Source: Gymnopus androsaceus JB14
Lineage: Eukaryota > Basidiomycota > Agaricomycetes > Agaricales > Omphalotaceae
DNA: 64,000 nt
Assembly (NCBI GenBank): GCA_009733575.1
Contig: ML769574.1
Location: 62,001 to 126,000, forward strand
Reading direction: 5' to 3'
The translations under genes and the position numbers were made by a program. This document shows, one piece after another, positions 22,592 to 34,721 of the stretch. Position 1 is the first letter of the stretch. Each line of letters starts with the position of its first letter. Below the pieces are notes generated by a model. The model saw nothing but the letters and a program-made list of their open reading frames with translations. It had not been told where the DNA came from and ran no database searches.

Positions 22592-23162
22592 TGTAAGACC
22601 GGGGTCAACGGTCTTGGGAAGGTACTGAGAGTAGATTGTGGCCTTTAGTATGAAAGGTGGGCAAGATCCACGATTGAATATGTGTGCAGGTGGCTAGTTG
22701 AGTGACTAGAAGTAGTAGAACTGATAGTAAGAAACCCTGAGCCCCCAAAAAGAGACACATGAGCTAAGTCAGGTGAGCCAGAGTTGTCTGAGACAATGAC
22801 GGCGCATAGATCATTGTAAGAGCTTGCTGGTAGTCTAAGGTCAACATGGTAGTCGAGAAGATGTCACCAGAACAAGTGTATATTGGAAAGGATAGAGATA
22901 AGCACAGAGTAAGTAGAAATATAGAGAGGAAAGCAAGAATTGGGAGCAAAAGTAGCTAATATCAAGACAAGGGATTCCTCAAGGGGAACTACAGGTTATA
23001 TACATGCAGGATGTTGAGTTGGCAAGTAGCAGGTATGTATGGAGGTAGATGGTGCCATTGTGCGGCTTGGCAGGCGGTTCTCGGATTGATAGGGTGAACC
23101 ATGGATATGATCGGGCGGTTTTGGGAGATGAAGATACTGGGATTAGTGTGTAGGGCATGACA
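22592..23162 (+). mobile_element. Solo LTR, 571 bp, TSD GCTAT (family A)
   Basis: It starts TGTAAGACCGGGGTCAACGG and ends GGGCATGACA. GCTAT lies directly on both sides (22587-22591 and 23163-23167), a 5-bp target-site duplication. The same LTR occurs at 46275-47404 (with an insertion) and, as its 3' part, at 59587-59868. Confidence 0.9.
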
Positions 23163-23167
23163 GCTAT

Positions 23168-24318
23168 GCATCCATGCAAAGTTTTCACGACTTTCTTAGC
23201 TCCTTGCCTGGGTCTCCAACCTAGATACCAAAGGCTCAATAGCAACTAGAAATGGATAGATGAAAAAAAGAAGAAAGGTCAGTATGTCTGGAATCTGGAT
23301 CTGTTGCATTACAAACAAATGACAGGTGGAGAGATTAGATTAGAGTAAGAAAAAGATCATGGGTGAACAACAATCCATCATCAAGTCCAAATTTGAGCAA
23401 AAAGAAAAGCAAAAATGCAAGCAAGCAACCCAACTCACTGGTTCATCTGTGCTTAATGGAAGTTTAGGGAAAACAAAAGGGAAGGCATTCAGTAAGAATA
23501 TACCTGATATGGGAGACTAAAACCACAACAGAAGGCATGGCAAAGAACATGCATTAAATTGAGGGGCAGGGCACAATATGAGTCTGGAGCAAAAGAATTG
23601 AGGAAGAACATGAATAAACTTACAGAACAAGCCCATAACTGCACATGCCTTGCCAAGCTCCTCACGCTTCAGATCTGAGAGCAAAGTTTGAAATTCTGGT
23701 CTTCCGGATAATGAGGTGGCAGTACATGATGGGTGATTTGTATTGATCATTGTACAATGTCGCCTGAGCTAGGAATATGTACAGAGGCTTTTGGATTATG
23801 AGTGCGCTTTTGAAGAGAGCTCATTGTCAGTGTGTCCCAAGATTTGGGCCACGCTGTTGCCATACATGTGTCAATGAATGCAGTAAGAAGCAGCTGCAGA
23901 AATATGGCTAATTCATTGAGCGAGACAATGGCAATGAAACTGGTGTCAAAAATATGATAGCTGTACAGATAAGTGCAAAGAGGATTGAAAGTTGACCTTA
24001 CCTTACCTGCGCAGACTGGAGGCTACCCCAGAAAATAGGTGGAAGTAGGCCATAGCCATATTGTATGGTCAGTGTTTATGGTTACGGAACCGTACCAGTC
24101 AAAGGATCTTAGGATTTGGAGGAATCATACATAGCTATATATGTATGGTTCCCCAATACTAGTTATATCATTTGTTGCTGCCAGCATGGATAGATATCTC
24201 CTCAATGAAGAGATTCTGGACAACGCCTTGGCCAACAAGATCTTTTCCTGTCTTGATATGGCACAGAAAATGCTGTACCATAGCCATACCATCAACAGCA
24301 CTTATCTTGCTGTTTATG
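23168..24318. other. Transposon interior, no gene seen
   Basis: Short open frames only, none recognisable. Confidence 0.3.
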
Positions 24319-24437
24319 ATACTAAAATCAAATCAAGTACAAAGTGACATCATGGGTAATTTACTCAGGTGCCTTACCAGGTGAACTACATGATGAATAG
24401 AAAGCACCTAGTTTTGAGGTGCCATGGAGAATTCCCC
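24319..24437 (-). repeat. Right inverted repeat of the 18.9-24.4 kb unit
   Basis: Reverse complement of 18869-18986 with scattered differences. Confidence 0.75.
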
Positions 24438-24605
24438 CGGTATCTCCATCCAAATACCTGAATCGGCAACACTGATGTGCACATGTGGCCTTGACAGCTC
24501 TTGAATGGAATCTTTGTCATTTCATTGTTTCACTAAGCTTTTTTTCAAGCACTTATAGTATCATACCTATTGAAAGGATACTTACAAAAAAAAGAAGCAT
24601 ACGGA

Positions 24606-24840
24606 AAGTCATCAGCAAAACCTGTATGATGTGGGCAGTGCTTGAGCAAACTCTCCAGAGCTCCCAGAGCTCCAGCACCAGCACCCAGATGGTCTGGCCA
24701 ATGCTAGAGGGGGGCACTTATAATGCCGGCAAGTGCTGTGCGGCACTGTCCAGCGCTGAAACCAAACGGGAACTCAAGAGTCGAAGTCAAAGTCCAAGTC
24801 CAAGTCCAAGTCTAAGTTCAAGTCCAAAACTTGAGTATCT
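24606..24840 (+). repeat. MITE-end-like sequence and AAGTCC microsatellite
   Basis: CATCAGCAAAACCTG at about 24606 matches the end of the 19.5-kb MITE, but I find no matching right end nearby, so it is a fragment. At 24785-24830 there are about seven imperfect AAGTCC units. Confidence 0.55.
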
Positions 24841-25444
24841 AAATCCAGTCCAAGGTCCAGAATATAGTCTAGAATCCAGCCCAGGGTTCAGTAGAGGGCT
24901 TTGGGACACTGGGAAGTATAGGGAGATGCTGGGAAATTTCAAATGAGCCATGTGGTCTGGACTACATTTCTTTCTGTACTTCAAGCCTCTTGTAATTATA
25001 CATTGAGTTTTCCTTTCTCTAATAGCCACAAGGCTTTCAGCACTGTTCCAGGAATCTCTCTTGCATGATTCTTGTTTCAAACGCACTTTTCAGTGTGTAA
25101 ATATCTTTAATTTAACATTCTTCTCAGATACAGATACACATAATGGTATGATTGAACTTTCTTACTTGCATTTGCTTCTTGCACTCATTTTTTCTATTTA
25201 GATAATGAACTATGATCAAGTTGAAGGCATTTTTTGCACTCACCGTGAGAACAAGCTTGTCCAGTCACAAGTTTGTTGAGATAATTGTAATCATACAGTG
25301 GTAGGATTTTTGCAGCGGTATGTGATTTTATTACTTGTATTCAGAGAGCTAAACATGCTATAGTGTGATACAATCAATCCAAATCCTCCCAGTCTTGACC
25401 TGCCTGAAGATCAGCGCAAGTGTACCTTCTTTTGCTGGTGAGAC

Positions 25445-26057
25445 ATGCATGATGGTGAAGCTGCATACCGTAACTCTTGCAGTCCTTCAGTCACTTCAAA
25501 TACCTTCTCTCCACCACCACTGCCTCCAACCCAGGCCTGGTTGCAGTCTCCTCCTTCTAGCCAATGCCAAGGAAGCACTCATCAGAAGTGTGGTACCTGT
25601 GAGAAACGCACTGCTAACTCTCAGTGCACAAACAGAGCTTGTAAAAAGTGCTGTGAGGCTCTAGGAGGATGCCAGTCTGTCCAAGACCACTGTGCTAGTG
25701 CATTGGCTAGCACCTCTTCATCTCTGCATATCCTTCCACAACCTCCTACTATCTCATTTCAAGCGCACATAGTGCAGCAATGCAATGCTCATTTCAACAC
25801 AATACTTTCTCCACCGCTTACTCAAGACCAAGGTCTTCTCTTATCCACAGTACCTCCCACCTCTCCGCTGCCATTCACTCCGATTGAATCACTCAAACTC
25901 CTTGCAGCCACATGAATGCTCTCCCATCTTTTTTTTTCCAATGTTACTCAATCAAGCAAGGAGAATACTCCTGCTGTCCAGCACATGGAGTATACTTGCA
26001 ATCTCCAGTGTTCTCAAGAAGCTGCCAAGGCTGCTGCATCATACATCTATGCTCATG
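25445..26057 (+). pseudogene. Cysteine-motif ORF of a DNA transposon, part 1 (N-terminal)
   Basis: The frame from 25445 carries a compact cysteine cluster, KCGTCEKRTANSQC, then NRACKKCCEALGGC and VQDHC (CxxC..C..C..CC..C..H spacing), which is probably zinc binding. Similar clusters are common in transposon-associated proteins of Agaricomycetes. A TGA at 25913-25915 is followed by coding-like sequence in another frame (QCSQEAAKAAASYIYAH) that stops at the LTR insertion (26058) and resumes at 31413. The gene faces the KDZ transposase at 40.9-43.3 kb tail to tail, so both may belong to one former KDZ element; that link is inference. Confidence 0.5.
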
Positions 26058-27009
26058 TGTCAGGCCTTGGCTCATTCCAGACACTCTCTGTGCTTGTTAC
26101 TCACCCACTGATGTTTCCCACACTCCATAACCATCCGTGGATACCTCCCACACTCATTTACCTAGAATGCGGGTGCTTCCCATGCTTAATTACCTTTTAT
26201 CCTGCCTGCCAGGCACTTTCTACATGTGATTACCAGTTATCCTGCCTTCTGGGTGCCTCCCACACTTGATAACCATCCATCAGGCCATCCCAACGACTTA
26301 CACAGCCACCTTACAGTATATAAGTAGACACCCCGAGTTCATGTACTTTAGTCTGGTATTACCGCTGTTACCATTGTTTTCTGGTTTCCGAATCTATTCC
26401 GTTTGCTATCTCTCTGTTTTGTCTGATCTGACCAGCTGGGCCTTCTGAGCTCTGTTCAAAGACCCACTGTCATCTGCATTGACCGCGAGGCTCCATCCAT
26501 AGATCCCAAATCTATGTCTGGAGCTCACTGTCCTCTATCTCTGTTTATGAACTTTACAACCAAAGCTCCCTGGGAGCTTCCTATTTGGGTTTTGCTACCT
26601 CTAGAACCTCTGGCACCATCCGCTTTCACACTACTTCCATCCATTCCACATTATTCCACCCGCTCCCACACCATTTCCGTCTGCTTCCACCCTATTTCCA
26701 TCCGCATTTACTGTATTCCACCTGCATTATCCATATTTGGACTTATTACACCTTTTTGGACCACCCCTTCATCCATATTCCATCCGCTTCCACTCACTTC
26801 TGGTTGTCAGACCACAATACCACCCAATTCCTCCTGATTACATCATTGGGTGGCCTGTACACTGTTCCTTGCACCTCTGAGGCTTATACTGTTCCATACA
26901 ACACTCATACCTGTCCAGACCCACCTTATGGCACAGTTACCCTGGGTGGTCACATTTGGTCTCCACTTACATCTAGGTGCAAGACATTTGGGATACATTG
27001 GTTCAAGAT

Positions 27010-30000
27010 TAGGGCTCGGCACCGTACCGTATACGGGCACGGCCGTATTCGATACGGGTCGTAAATACAACGGATAACCCGTACCCGTATCGTAAACTCC
27101 AACCTAGAAAGTCTTACGGTACGGTACGGGTCGTATACCGTCCGTAAACGGGTGTACGACCGTGCAATTTTTCAAACACCGTTTTTGAGGTCAAAACCGC
27201 TATAAATTACTATGGTAGAGATATCGGTAGTATAAACGAGCTTCAAACTAATCATCACCAAGAATCTCAATAATCGCAGTACGTGCCATACGAAGTTGTG
27301 CTTTCACTACCATAAGTGCTTGAATTGTCTCTGCTTTGAGACTTGCACGACGCAGTGAAATTGTATCTCGACCTCCAGAGAAAATGCGTTCAACAGCCAC
27401 AGCAGAACCTGTATTGGTCAAAAGGTCAGCTATCATCAAAATTGATACAAAAGAATCACCTGGAATACAAAGGATGTCACGAGCAAAGCGGTAAAGGTTT
27501 GGGAACTGCTCCCGGCGTGCATACCACCATTCCAAAGGATCTGTCGACATGCTAATGGGACTAGCAGTAATGCGGAAGTACTCATCGAGCTCGCCCTGGA
27601 GAGAAGAGGATGCAGTGGGTTGTCTCTTGTACCGAGAAAGGAAGTCAACCTTTTCAGGTGAATCACTGGCAAAGCTACTAATTGATCTCGCGATTATGCC
27701 AGGAGTCGGTTCAGGCATTGATGGGGCAGAAGGCTTGTAATTTTCGTGAAAGTGCTGCTCAAATTTGGTCTTTGCGGCATTGATATCTGCAAGCAATTCA
27801 GGCTCCTTCTTGTAGTCAGCCACTAATGAATCATATGAAATTCGAGGATCGAGCACTGCACAAGATCAGATAAAAAATGGAATGAAAGTTAAAATAACAT
27901 ACATGCAGCCCAAGTGTAATATGATGATTCATCGAACTTGTAATAGTAATCGCTCAGCTTCCGGTGTGCATCCATAAGTCCACGGCGAAGAGATGGGTCG
28001 GCGGAATGGGGAAGCTGGGAAAGGATACTCCGAATTTCTTCCTGCAACCCACGGAAAGTTGCCAATGTTTTGGAGAGCATGGGGCGCTTGGTGGTTGACA
28101 TGTCGGTAGTAGCAGAACGGAAGGTTTTGAGCCAGACCGAGGCCAACTTCAAGGTCTTCCAATCCGATTCCAAAAGTTCAAACCGTCGAAGCTCACGATC
28201 CTTTGCAACATATGAGTCAATGGCAGCCTGGTAGTGCAATGCTCGTCCTACAGTAAATGAAAAACCATACTGAACGATCTATTGCATCACTTACGCAGCA
28301 TTTGATGAGTCGAAGACCAACGAGTTTTGACATCCAGAATAAGCATAAGGGCTGCTTCACCATGCTCCTCATTGCCAGCATTCATATTAATGACCTCTCT
28401 AAGCCATGTCCTGCGGCGCTGAGGGCTACTTCGGACATGGCGGACAATTTTTCGAAGCTATATATTAAAACATATCAGAAAGACTCAAACCGAATCTTGA
28501 TTGGAGGTCCATACCTTTCCTACTGCAGATTTCATGGCACTACTATCAGGCTCATCATCAATACCATCTTCCTGCAAAACTGCTTCATCATCAAATCCCC
28601 GATCGACAGGAGCAGTGGCCGAGTCTTGGTATGGCTCCCGTGAGGATGATCGTGAGACAGCACCAATTGCTTCCAGGAGCTTGGTATCATTTGTTAGGAT
28701 TGCATATCCAAAAATGCATGGAATTGCGTACCTTTAATGCTGCAAGATGAATGGTGTGAGGCAAGCAGCGGAGACGAGCATCTTTCTCCGAAAAGGGAAT
28801 ATCATGCTCAATACATTTGAGAGCAAAAGACTCAACCATGGTATCGTTATTTGTTGCATTATCCATAACAAATCCAATGATCTGGTTGTAAATTGCAGGC
28901 TTAATGTTGTGCGTATGAATGAAAATTTGACTTACTCGGTCAGTAATTCCAAATTTTTCAAGTGTATCCCAAACTGCATCGGACATATTTGCACCGGAAT
29001 GCTGTCCAATTAGTTCTTGAAAGTCAATTAGGACCTCAACTACATTGATCAGACACATTTTATGAACTGGGAGCAGTTAAACACACCAAGGTTTCCTTTG
29101 TTGTCAATGAAGTAGGCAATAATAGCCATGAATGCATACCCATTGCTTGAAGTCCATGCATCAAGAGCTATCGCAAACTTAGAATCAATTTCCTACAAAG
29201 AAGTTCAAATGTTTGTATTGAAGAAAGAGATAAGCGCACTGCAAAAAGTTCTCGGTACTGTTGAACTATTGTGTCATGCATCTTCATGATGCGGCTGCGA
29301 ACCGACTTTGCTCCAGGAATTTTCAGTCCCCCATTTTGTCCATGGTGTGTATATTGAAGTAGCGCACGGAGCTCGGGCTCATCAACTGCAGTAAAAGGCT
29401 GGTCGCATGCTGCAATCCACTTGGAAAGAAGTTCTTCAAACTTCTGCTGATCCCACGGTTCCTATTTCCCGAGTGACTGTTCAGTTTCACAATATAATGC
29501 AAATTATATCCTTACCTGTTGAGTTTCAGCTTGTTTCGCAAACATGGCTTGAATATTTTCACTAAGAGACTCCATTTTTTTTCAAATAGTCACTTGCTGC
29601 TTCAGGACTGAGTGGCATCCGATTCTGGGCAATGTTTATTTCCTCTTGTGTTGGAGGCTCTTGACGACGATGCAGAACCTCATACATCCGATAATGTGCA
29701 ATAAAATGACGTTTAAGATGACCAGTAAGACCTATAAGATAGCAGTAGTTAGCTTTCATTGCAGGAGGTAATGTTCAGATTGCTTACTGTTGAGGTTACC
29801 ACGCATGGCCCGAGTGATCTTATAAACCTTTCGATTTCCATGCCAGCACTTGTAATACCTTGTTCCAAGCTCCTTTGAGCCATCTGCATTGGTAGGAACC
29901 TCCTCGTAGAAGAGATAAATTGGATTTTGGCGGCGGGACTACCAAGAATAAATTAACAATAAAATCCCCATTAAAAGCAGATAAATTACCTGAGTTTGAG

Positions 30001-31375
30001 CTCGAGGTGGCGGCTTTGTTGTAGTATCTGTGTGATCATCCTTCTCAAGGTTCAGGTTAATGTCACAACAATAATATCAGCAGAAAGCAATGTATAATTC
30101 ACCGTAGACAGAGATGATGCTGAGCATTCATTATTGAGCCGTCGACGCTTTGCGGGTGCGGAATCCTTTCCCTTTTGTTTCGTTGATCTAGTCCCGCGTT
30201 TACGTCCTGCACTAGGATTGGTTTTTGAAGGTAGAATTTCCGCAATCTATGAAACAGAAACTTTAGAATTTAAATCAAAGCTGTGAGAATCGAGATAACA
30301 CACCTCTCCGTTAGAGATATCTGTACCCGATCCAACCTCCTCTTCACTGTCTTGTCCATCATCTTCGAAGTCATCATCTTCGCTATCCGAGACCTGTATG
30401 AGCTCGGGTACTTCATCATCATTATTTGAGACCGCTTGTGCAGATGAACGACTTGAATTTTGGTTGGAGATGGTACGGCGTGGTTTGCGTGGATTTCCAT
30501 CTTTGTTGAGTCCAAGTTCTTGGATGGCCTCCTGCATGCGGCTAGAAGTCCCAACACGCTGAGAGTGACCTAAAAGAAGTCCCAAGATTAGTTGAAATCA
30601 TTTCTACTGTGTAAATGCTGAAACATACGCAAGGGTTCTGGAGCAGCACTGGATGAGGGCCCTGCATCAGCATTGGAATTACTGCGAGTGGGTTTTTTAG
30701 ATAGGACAGAATGCTGAGGCATAGGTGCAATTGAAATGGATGATTCGGAGGCCATGAAAGCTGCAGTGGTTGAAACAACTGAGAGGTTTATATGTGCTAC
30801 AATGAGATCTCACAAACGATTGAAAAAGTATGGATTTGGCTTAATTGTAAAGTACAAACCCGTCCTTGTAGACAAAATGGGTTAGCTTAGGGTGATTTTC
30901 ATACTCAGTATTTCCCTGACTCCTGAACTTCAGCTGAAACCAGTTGTGGATTGACCCTACCCAAGTGCGAGTTTCACAGAAACAGATTATTCGTGCTTCA
31001 GTCAAACTCAGAGAGCAAAATTGACTATCCATTCATTCTATTCAGGCAGTACACCAAAAATTGTAGGATCGACAAGACAGAGTGAACGACAGCTGCAAGG
31101 TTGAGCAAATCTCCGCCAGGGTTGCTGGGAAGATTGGACCCTGGGCGCCGCTAGTCGCATTGTTGAAGGAGATGCAGGAATGTACTACCCTGCGTGGCGG
31201 TTTTTTTAGTACCCGTATTACGACCGTGACGGCCGTTTACGGAACGGGAATATACGGGTATTGCCGTGCCGTGACCGTACCGTATTAGCCCCTACTTTTC
31301 TTGACACGGTACGGTAACAGACCCGTACCACGGTACCCGTAAGCCGTGTATAGACGGTCACGGTGCCGAGCCCTA
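27010..31375. mobile_element. Full-length hAT transposon, 4366 bp
   Basis: The 16-bp terminal inverted repeats are TAGGGCTCGGCACCGT and its reverse complement, and TTCAAGAT is duplicated exactly on both sides (27002-27009, 31376-31383). An 8-bp duplication is diagnostic of the hAT superfamily. Subterminal regions at both ends are packed with short ACGG/CCGT steps (27.02-27.16 and 31.20-31.37 kb), probably transposase-binding repeats. One transposase gene lies inside on the minus strand. It inserted into an LTR that was already solo. Confidence 0.95.
27248..30755 (-). CDS. hAT transposase, multi-exon, one frameshift in an A8 run
   Basis: Starting at the ATG at 30755 (MASESSISIAPMPQHSVLS), the exons encode a disordered acidic N-terminus, a BED-type finger split by an intron (YYKCWHG...GLTGHLKRH), then the hAT catalytic core. 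Core motifs are IALDAWTSSNGYAFMAI (first Asp), GFVMDNATNND (second Asp), LRCLPHTIHLA (CxxH), and near the end DPLEWWYARREQFPNLYRFA and CIPGSAVAVERIFSGGRD, the dimerisation region. The last motif forms only after removing a ~50-nt intron (gtgatt..tacag). All other introns found are GT..AG, about 45-60 nt, and exons join in frame. The one fault is a run of eight A (29573-29581), where seven would keep the frame (DYLKK then MESLSENIQ). It is otherwise apparently complete, so the element may be young or recently active. Confidence 0.88.
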
Positions 31376-31412
31376 TTCAAGATCCATTTTGTGCACTGGG
31401 TCTCACATCATG

Positions 31413-32072
31413 GTTAGGCTGATACAGCCAGTGAGGTTGTGATTGAGCATCAAGATGCTTACCATAATGATACTGTCACTGTTGATGAGGCTCATATCAA
31501 CCGTCTTGGCTTGCAGTTTTATGATCTGGAGTGTTTTCTTAAGAAGGGGCATATGTGGTTAGGAATTCAAGTTCCATACCATGTGCATGCAGGATGACTA
31601 GCTTTTATTGATGGCATTCCAGTTGTCTTTCTGAAGAAGAAGGGTCTGCCTGAGCCTGCTTGAGTCCAAGAGCTTATACTATCAGGTCCAGATTCTGATC
31701 CTGTCAATGCTCCTGGCCCTCTCAATAGTTGATGTGAGCCATTCAAACACAATCTTGCCACTTTGAAAAAATTGACAATCTTTCAAAGTAGCTCTGTTGT
31801 TGTGCCAAAGGTTATCATCAGGGTTAGACCTGAACCTGCCGCTGTATTATCTCCTTGTCGTCCAAAAGAATGTGAGCTGCTAACTTGACATCACCACTTT
31901 GGCTCACCAAAAAGGGAAGAAGCATCACTCAAAGTCACCTGTCATAATCACATCATCACCCAAAGCACCACCATCCAAACTGCAGCCACATTCAAACTCA
32001 CAAATGTCATTGTTGCCCAAACCACTGTCCCAGCTTCATACACCAGACATGTCTATTATCTCTAAAGATGGA
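31413..32072 (+). pseudogene. Transposon ORF, part 2
   Basis: Continues the frame cut at 26057: after TSD TCATG comes ADTASEVVIEHQDAYHND, VTVDEAHINRLGLQFYDLE, then KKGHMWLGIQVPYHVHAG. Stops occur early and at 31.60, 31.66 and 31.73 kb. A Ser/Pro/Lys-rich tail (31.9-32.07 kb) follows. It is cut again at about 32.07 kb and resumes at about 40.19 kb. Confidence 0.5.
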
Positions 32073-32992
32073 CATGAGTCTGGATCTGGGTTGACCTGGA
32101 TCCGCCAGACAGGTACCTGTGGCTTGAAAAGGCTGACCACTGACTGGGTCCAGATCCATGGGAAACAGGTTGACCAGGATCCGGACCCGCAACAGGTATA
32201 CCTGCAGGTACCTGTGAGTAACTTGATTACTAGTAAGTAAGTACTAATATATCCAATAATATATGTATATACTAGTAGTAAGTACTAGTACATACCAGTA
32301 GTAATGTGAGACCCGGTGCACGAAATGGATCTCGAACCAATGTATCCCAAATGTCTCGCACCTAGATGTAGGTGGAGACCAAATACAACCACCGGGTAAC
32401 CGTGCTATAAGGTGGGTCTGGACAGTAGTGTGAGTGTTGTACGGAACAGTACAAGCCTCAGAGGTGCAAGGAACAGTGTACGGGCCACCCAATGATGTAA
32501 TCAGGAGGAAGTGGGTGGTATTGTGGTCTGACAACCAGAAATGAGTGGAAGCGGATGGAATATGGATGAAGGGGTGGTCCAAAAAGGTGTAATAAGTCCA
32601 AATATGGATAATGCGGACGGAAATAGCATGGGAGCGGACAGAATAGCGCAAAAGCGGACGGAAATAGCGTGGGAATGGATGGAATAGGGTGAAAGCGGAT
32701 GGGAATAGTGTGGGAGCGGACGGAATAGGGTGAGAGCAGATGGAAATAGCGTGGGAGCGGACGGAATTGAGTGAAAGTGGATGGTGCCAGAGGTTCTAGA
32801 GGTAGCAAAACCCAAATAGGAAGCTCCCTGGGAGCTTTGGTTGTAAAGTTGTAAACAGAGATAGAAGACAGTGAGCTCTGGACATAGATTTGGTATCTAC
32901 AGACAGAGCCTTGCAGTTAATGCAGATGACAGTGAGCCTTTGAACATGAGCTCGGAAGGCACAACTGGTTAGAACAGACAGAAACAGAGAAA

Positions 32993-33303
32993 CAGAGACA
33001 GAGACAGAAGCAAAACAGGATCAATTTGGTAACAAGCTGTGGGTCTGTTGGTTCAAGTAGTGCAGAGTAATCAACACTAAGTGACTGTAACACAGGGGGT
33101 TTGGCTATCAATTTAAATAGTGAGGGGGCATTGTCAAAGGTTCCGCAAAGAAAATACTCTATTTGTCTCTCGAAAGTGACTGGTGTTTCTTGAAGTGATG
33201 CTGGTAGACAATTGAAGGATAGGATCTCCTTTTCTAATCAATCTATACAGATTTGGGGCAATGATAGGGGCAACAATATAACAATGACAACAAAAAGAAC
33301 CAC
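32993..33303. other. Inserted DNA left of the gypsy element
   Basis: Not part of the family B LTR and not recognised. It pairs with 37894-39296 as one insertion split by the gypsy element. Confidence 0.4.
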
Positions 33304-33644
33304 TGTCACACCTCATATGCGTCTATACTGTGTATGAGCGTGACAAGTCATTCGGACTTGACGAGACGGACAATTACCTATATTTACTTATATAGTACAT
33401 AAAAACAGACACTTACTTACTCAGTGACAGAGTCTCAGTCTCGCCGAGACTCATTACCTTCGCATTTGATTGATATACGCCAATGCCACCAACTGTACAG
33501 CTAGTGGTATACACGGCGATGCATACCAACAAATAAATAACCTTGTTTTCCCCCCATTTCTTACCTGCTAAACTTGCGCACAGCTGCGATTTGCCCCCAC
33601 GAACTTGAAGCACGTCCCGCGCACACACGAGACTAAGCTTTACA
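33304..33644 (+). repeat. 5' LTR of the gypsy element
   Basis: 341 bp, TG..CA ends, matches 37548-37888. Confidence 0.92.
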
Positions 33645-33827
33645 TCTGGAGCCCACCGCGAAGGGGTAATCCAGTGTAGTTTGCATTAGTTTTATTTCAA
33701 CGTTTTACAAAAAGGGTCGTAAAAACACCTCGACGTCATCGAGAAGGTCTACAACCTCGTCCCGTTTCTCCAGAAACTCAACAACTCTATAACTTCCCTC
33801 CAGTCCGCTGAGCTCACTTACAGGACC

Positions 33828-34721
33828 TTGGACCTCTTTTCCCCAGTCCCCAACGAAGACACAGTTCACAATCGTCTTTCGCTTCTAGATCCTTCGAATT
33901 CTTTCTCTCCCAGAAGAACTCCCTCTCCTTCTCCCTCTCTGGAAGTAGTTTCGTCTCCGTTATTGTCCTCGCCAATCACTCCAGATCGCACTCCTTGTCC
34001 AAGGAGACAGTCCCCGAGCCCTAGTCCAAGGGTTAGTCCAGATATCGAGCCTAGTCCAAGGCCCACTCACCAGTCCACTCCCATTCCTATTCCATTTCCG
34101 CTGTCGATGGCCAACGTACAACCACTCCCTGCTTGCAATGAGAGAAAAGCCCCCAAGTGGGACTCTCAGTACAAAGAACAATTGCCAACATTCTTTGAGG
34201 AGTTCAAAACCATAGCAAAAGAAGCTGCTATCGACTCCAATGACCTGAAGATGAAAAAGGAAGCACTTTGCTATGTGGATGCAAAGATGATGCGCTTCTG
34301 GAGATCCCTCGATACATTCAAGGACGACCAGAAGACCTGGATGAAGTTCAAGAAAGAAGTCCTCTCGAACTACCCCGGGGCTGAGCAGGTGCCCGAGACA
34401 ATGACAGATACCTTGAAGAAGGTTGTCATGAAGTTTGCAAAGTCCAGGGTGTCAAACAGCCAGGAATTGGCCGAGTACCACCGAGAGTTTGCTACAGTAT
34501 CAAAGTCGCTCACAAAGCACGGTATCCTGTCTGGCATCCAGGTCGCAGGATACTATGTCCAGGTATTCCCAGATTTGGTCCATGCGCAATTGAATATGTG
34601 CACTCCAAGTTCAGCACACGGCGAAGAAGAAGGAAGAAGCATACTCCTTAGCCAAACTAAAGGGAGCGGTGGACTTCCTCTTGTCAGATGCAAATATGTC
34701 ACTGATAGTCGGAAATTTTAA
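33828..34721 (+). CDS. Gag-like protein of the gypsy element
   Basis: 297 codons. The N-terminal ~100 residues are Ser/Pro-rich with SPSPSPR-type repeats. The rest is a helical, charged Gag-like region (KWDSQYKEQLPTFFEEFKTI, KFKKEVLSNYPGAE, ELAEYHREFATVSKSL). The frame is lost after about residue 260; Gag-like coding continues in other frames to ~35.2 kb (KLDQLTQTASSLAQLMAQM). A Cys-rich stretch near 34.92 kb (CFWDDC...C) may be the remains of the zinc knuckle. The gene is degenerate at its 3' end. Confidence 0.7.
   Translation: MDLFSPVPNEDTVHNRLSLLDPSNSFSPRRTPSPSPSLEVVSSPLLSSPITPDRTPCPRRQSPSPSPRVSPDIEPSPRPTHQSTPIPIPFPLSMANVQPLPACNERKAPKWDSQYKEQLPTFFEEFKTIAKEAAIDSNDLKMKKEALCYVDAKMMRFWRSLDTFKDDQKTWMKFKKEVLSNYPGAEQVPETMTDTLKKVVMKFAKSRVSNSQELAEYHREFATVSKSLTKHGILSGIQVAGYYVQVFPDLVHAQLNMCTPSSAHGEEEGRSILLSQTKGSGGLPLVRCKYVTDSRKF

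Larger units (their letters stand above)
18869..24437. mobile_element. TIR-bounded DNA transposon relic (~5.6 kb) with Tnp2-type transposase
   Basis: About 18869-18986 recurs in reverse complement at 24319-24437, by eye close to 90% identical over ~118 bp, starting ACCGGGGGAATTCTCCATGG and including AGTTCACCTGGTAAGGCAC. Between them lies a degenerate Tnp2-family transposase. The unit has since received a MITE (19505-20171) and a solo LTR (22592-23162). I cannot identify a target-site duplication outside the repeats. The alternative is two unrelated inverted copies of a smaller repeat, but the enclosed transposase makes TIRs the simpler reading. Confidence 0.6.
26058..31407 (+). mobile_element. 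Solo LTR, 976 bp (family B), split by a hAT element; TSD TCATG
   Basis: The LTR starts TGTCAGGCCTTGG at 26058, is interrupted by the hAT element (27010-31375 plus its 8-bp TSD), and ends GGGTCTCACA at 31407. TCATG flanks both ends (26053-26057 and 31408-31412). Without the hAT insertion it is 976 bp. A TATATAAGTAGACACC promoter-like box lies near 26.32 kb. A degenerate minisatellite of CCGCTYCCAC / ATTTCCATCC steps fills about 26.62-26.79 kb. An inverted copy of the same LTR spans about 32308-39605. Confidence 0.85.
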
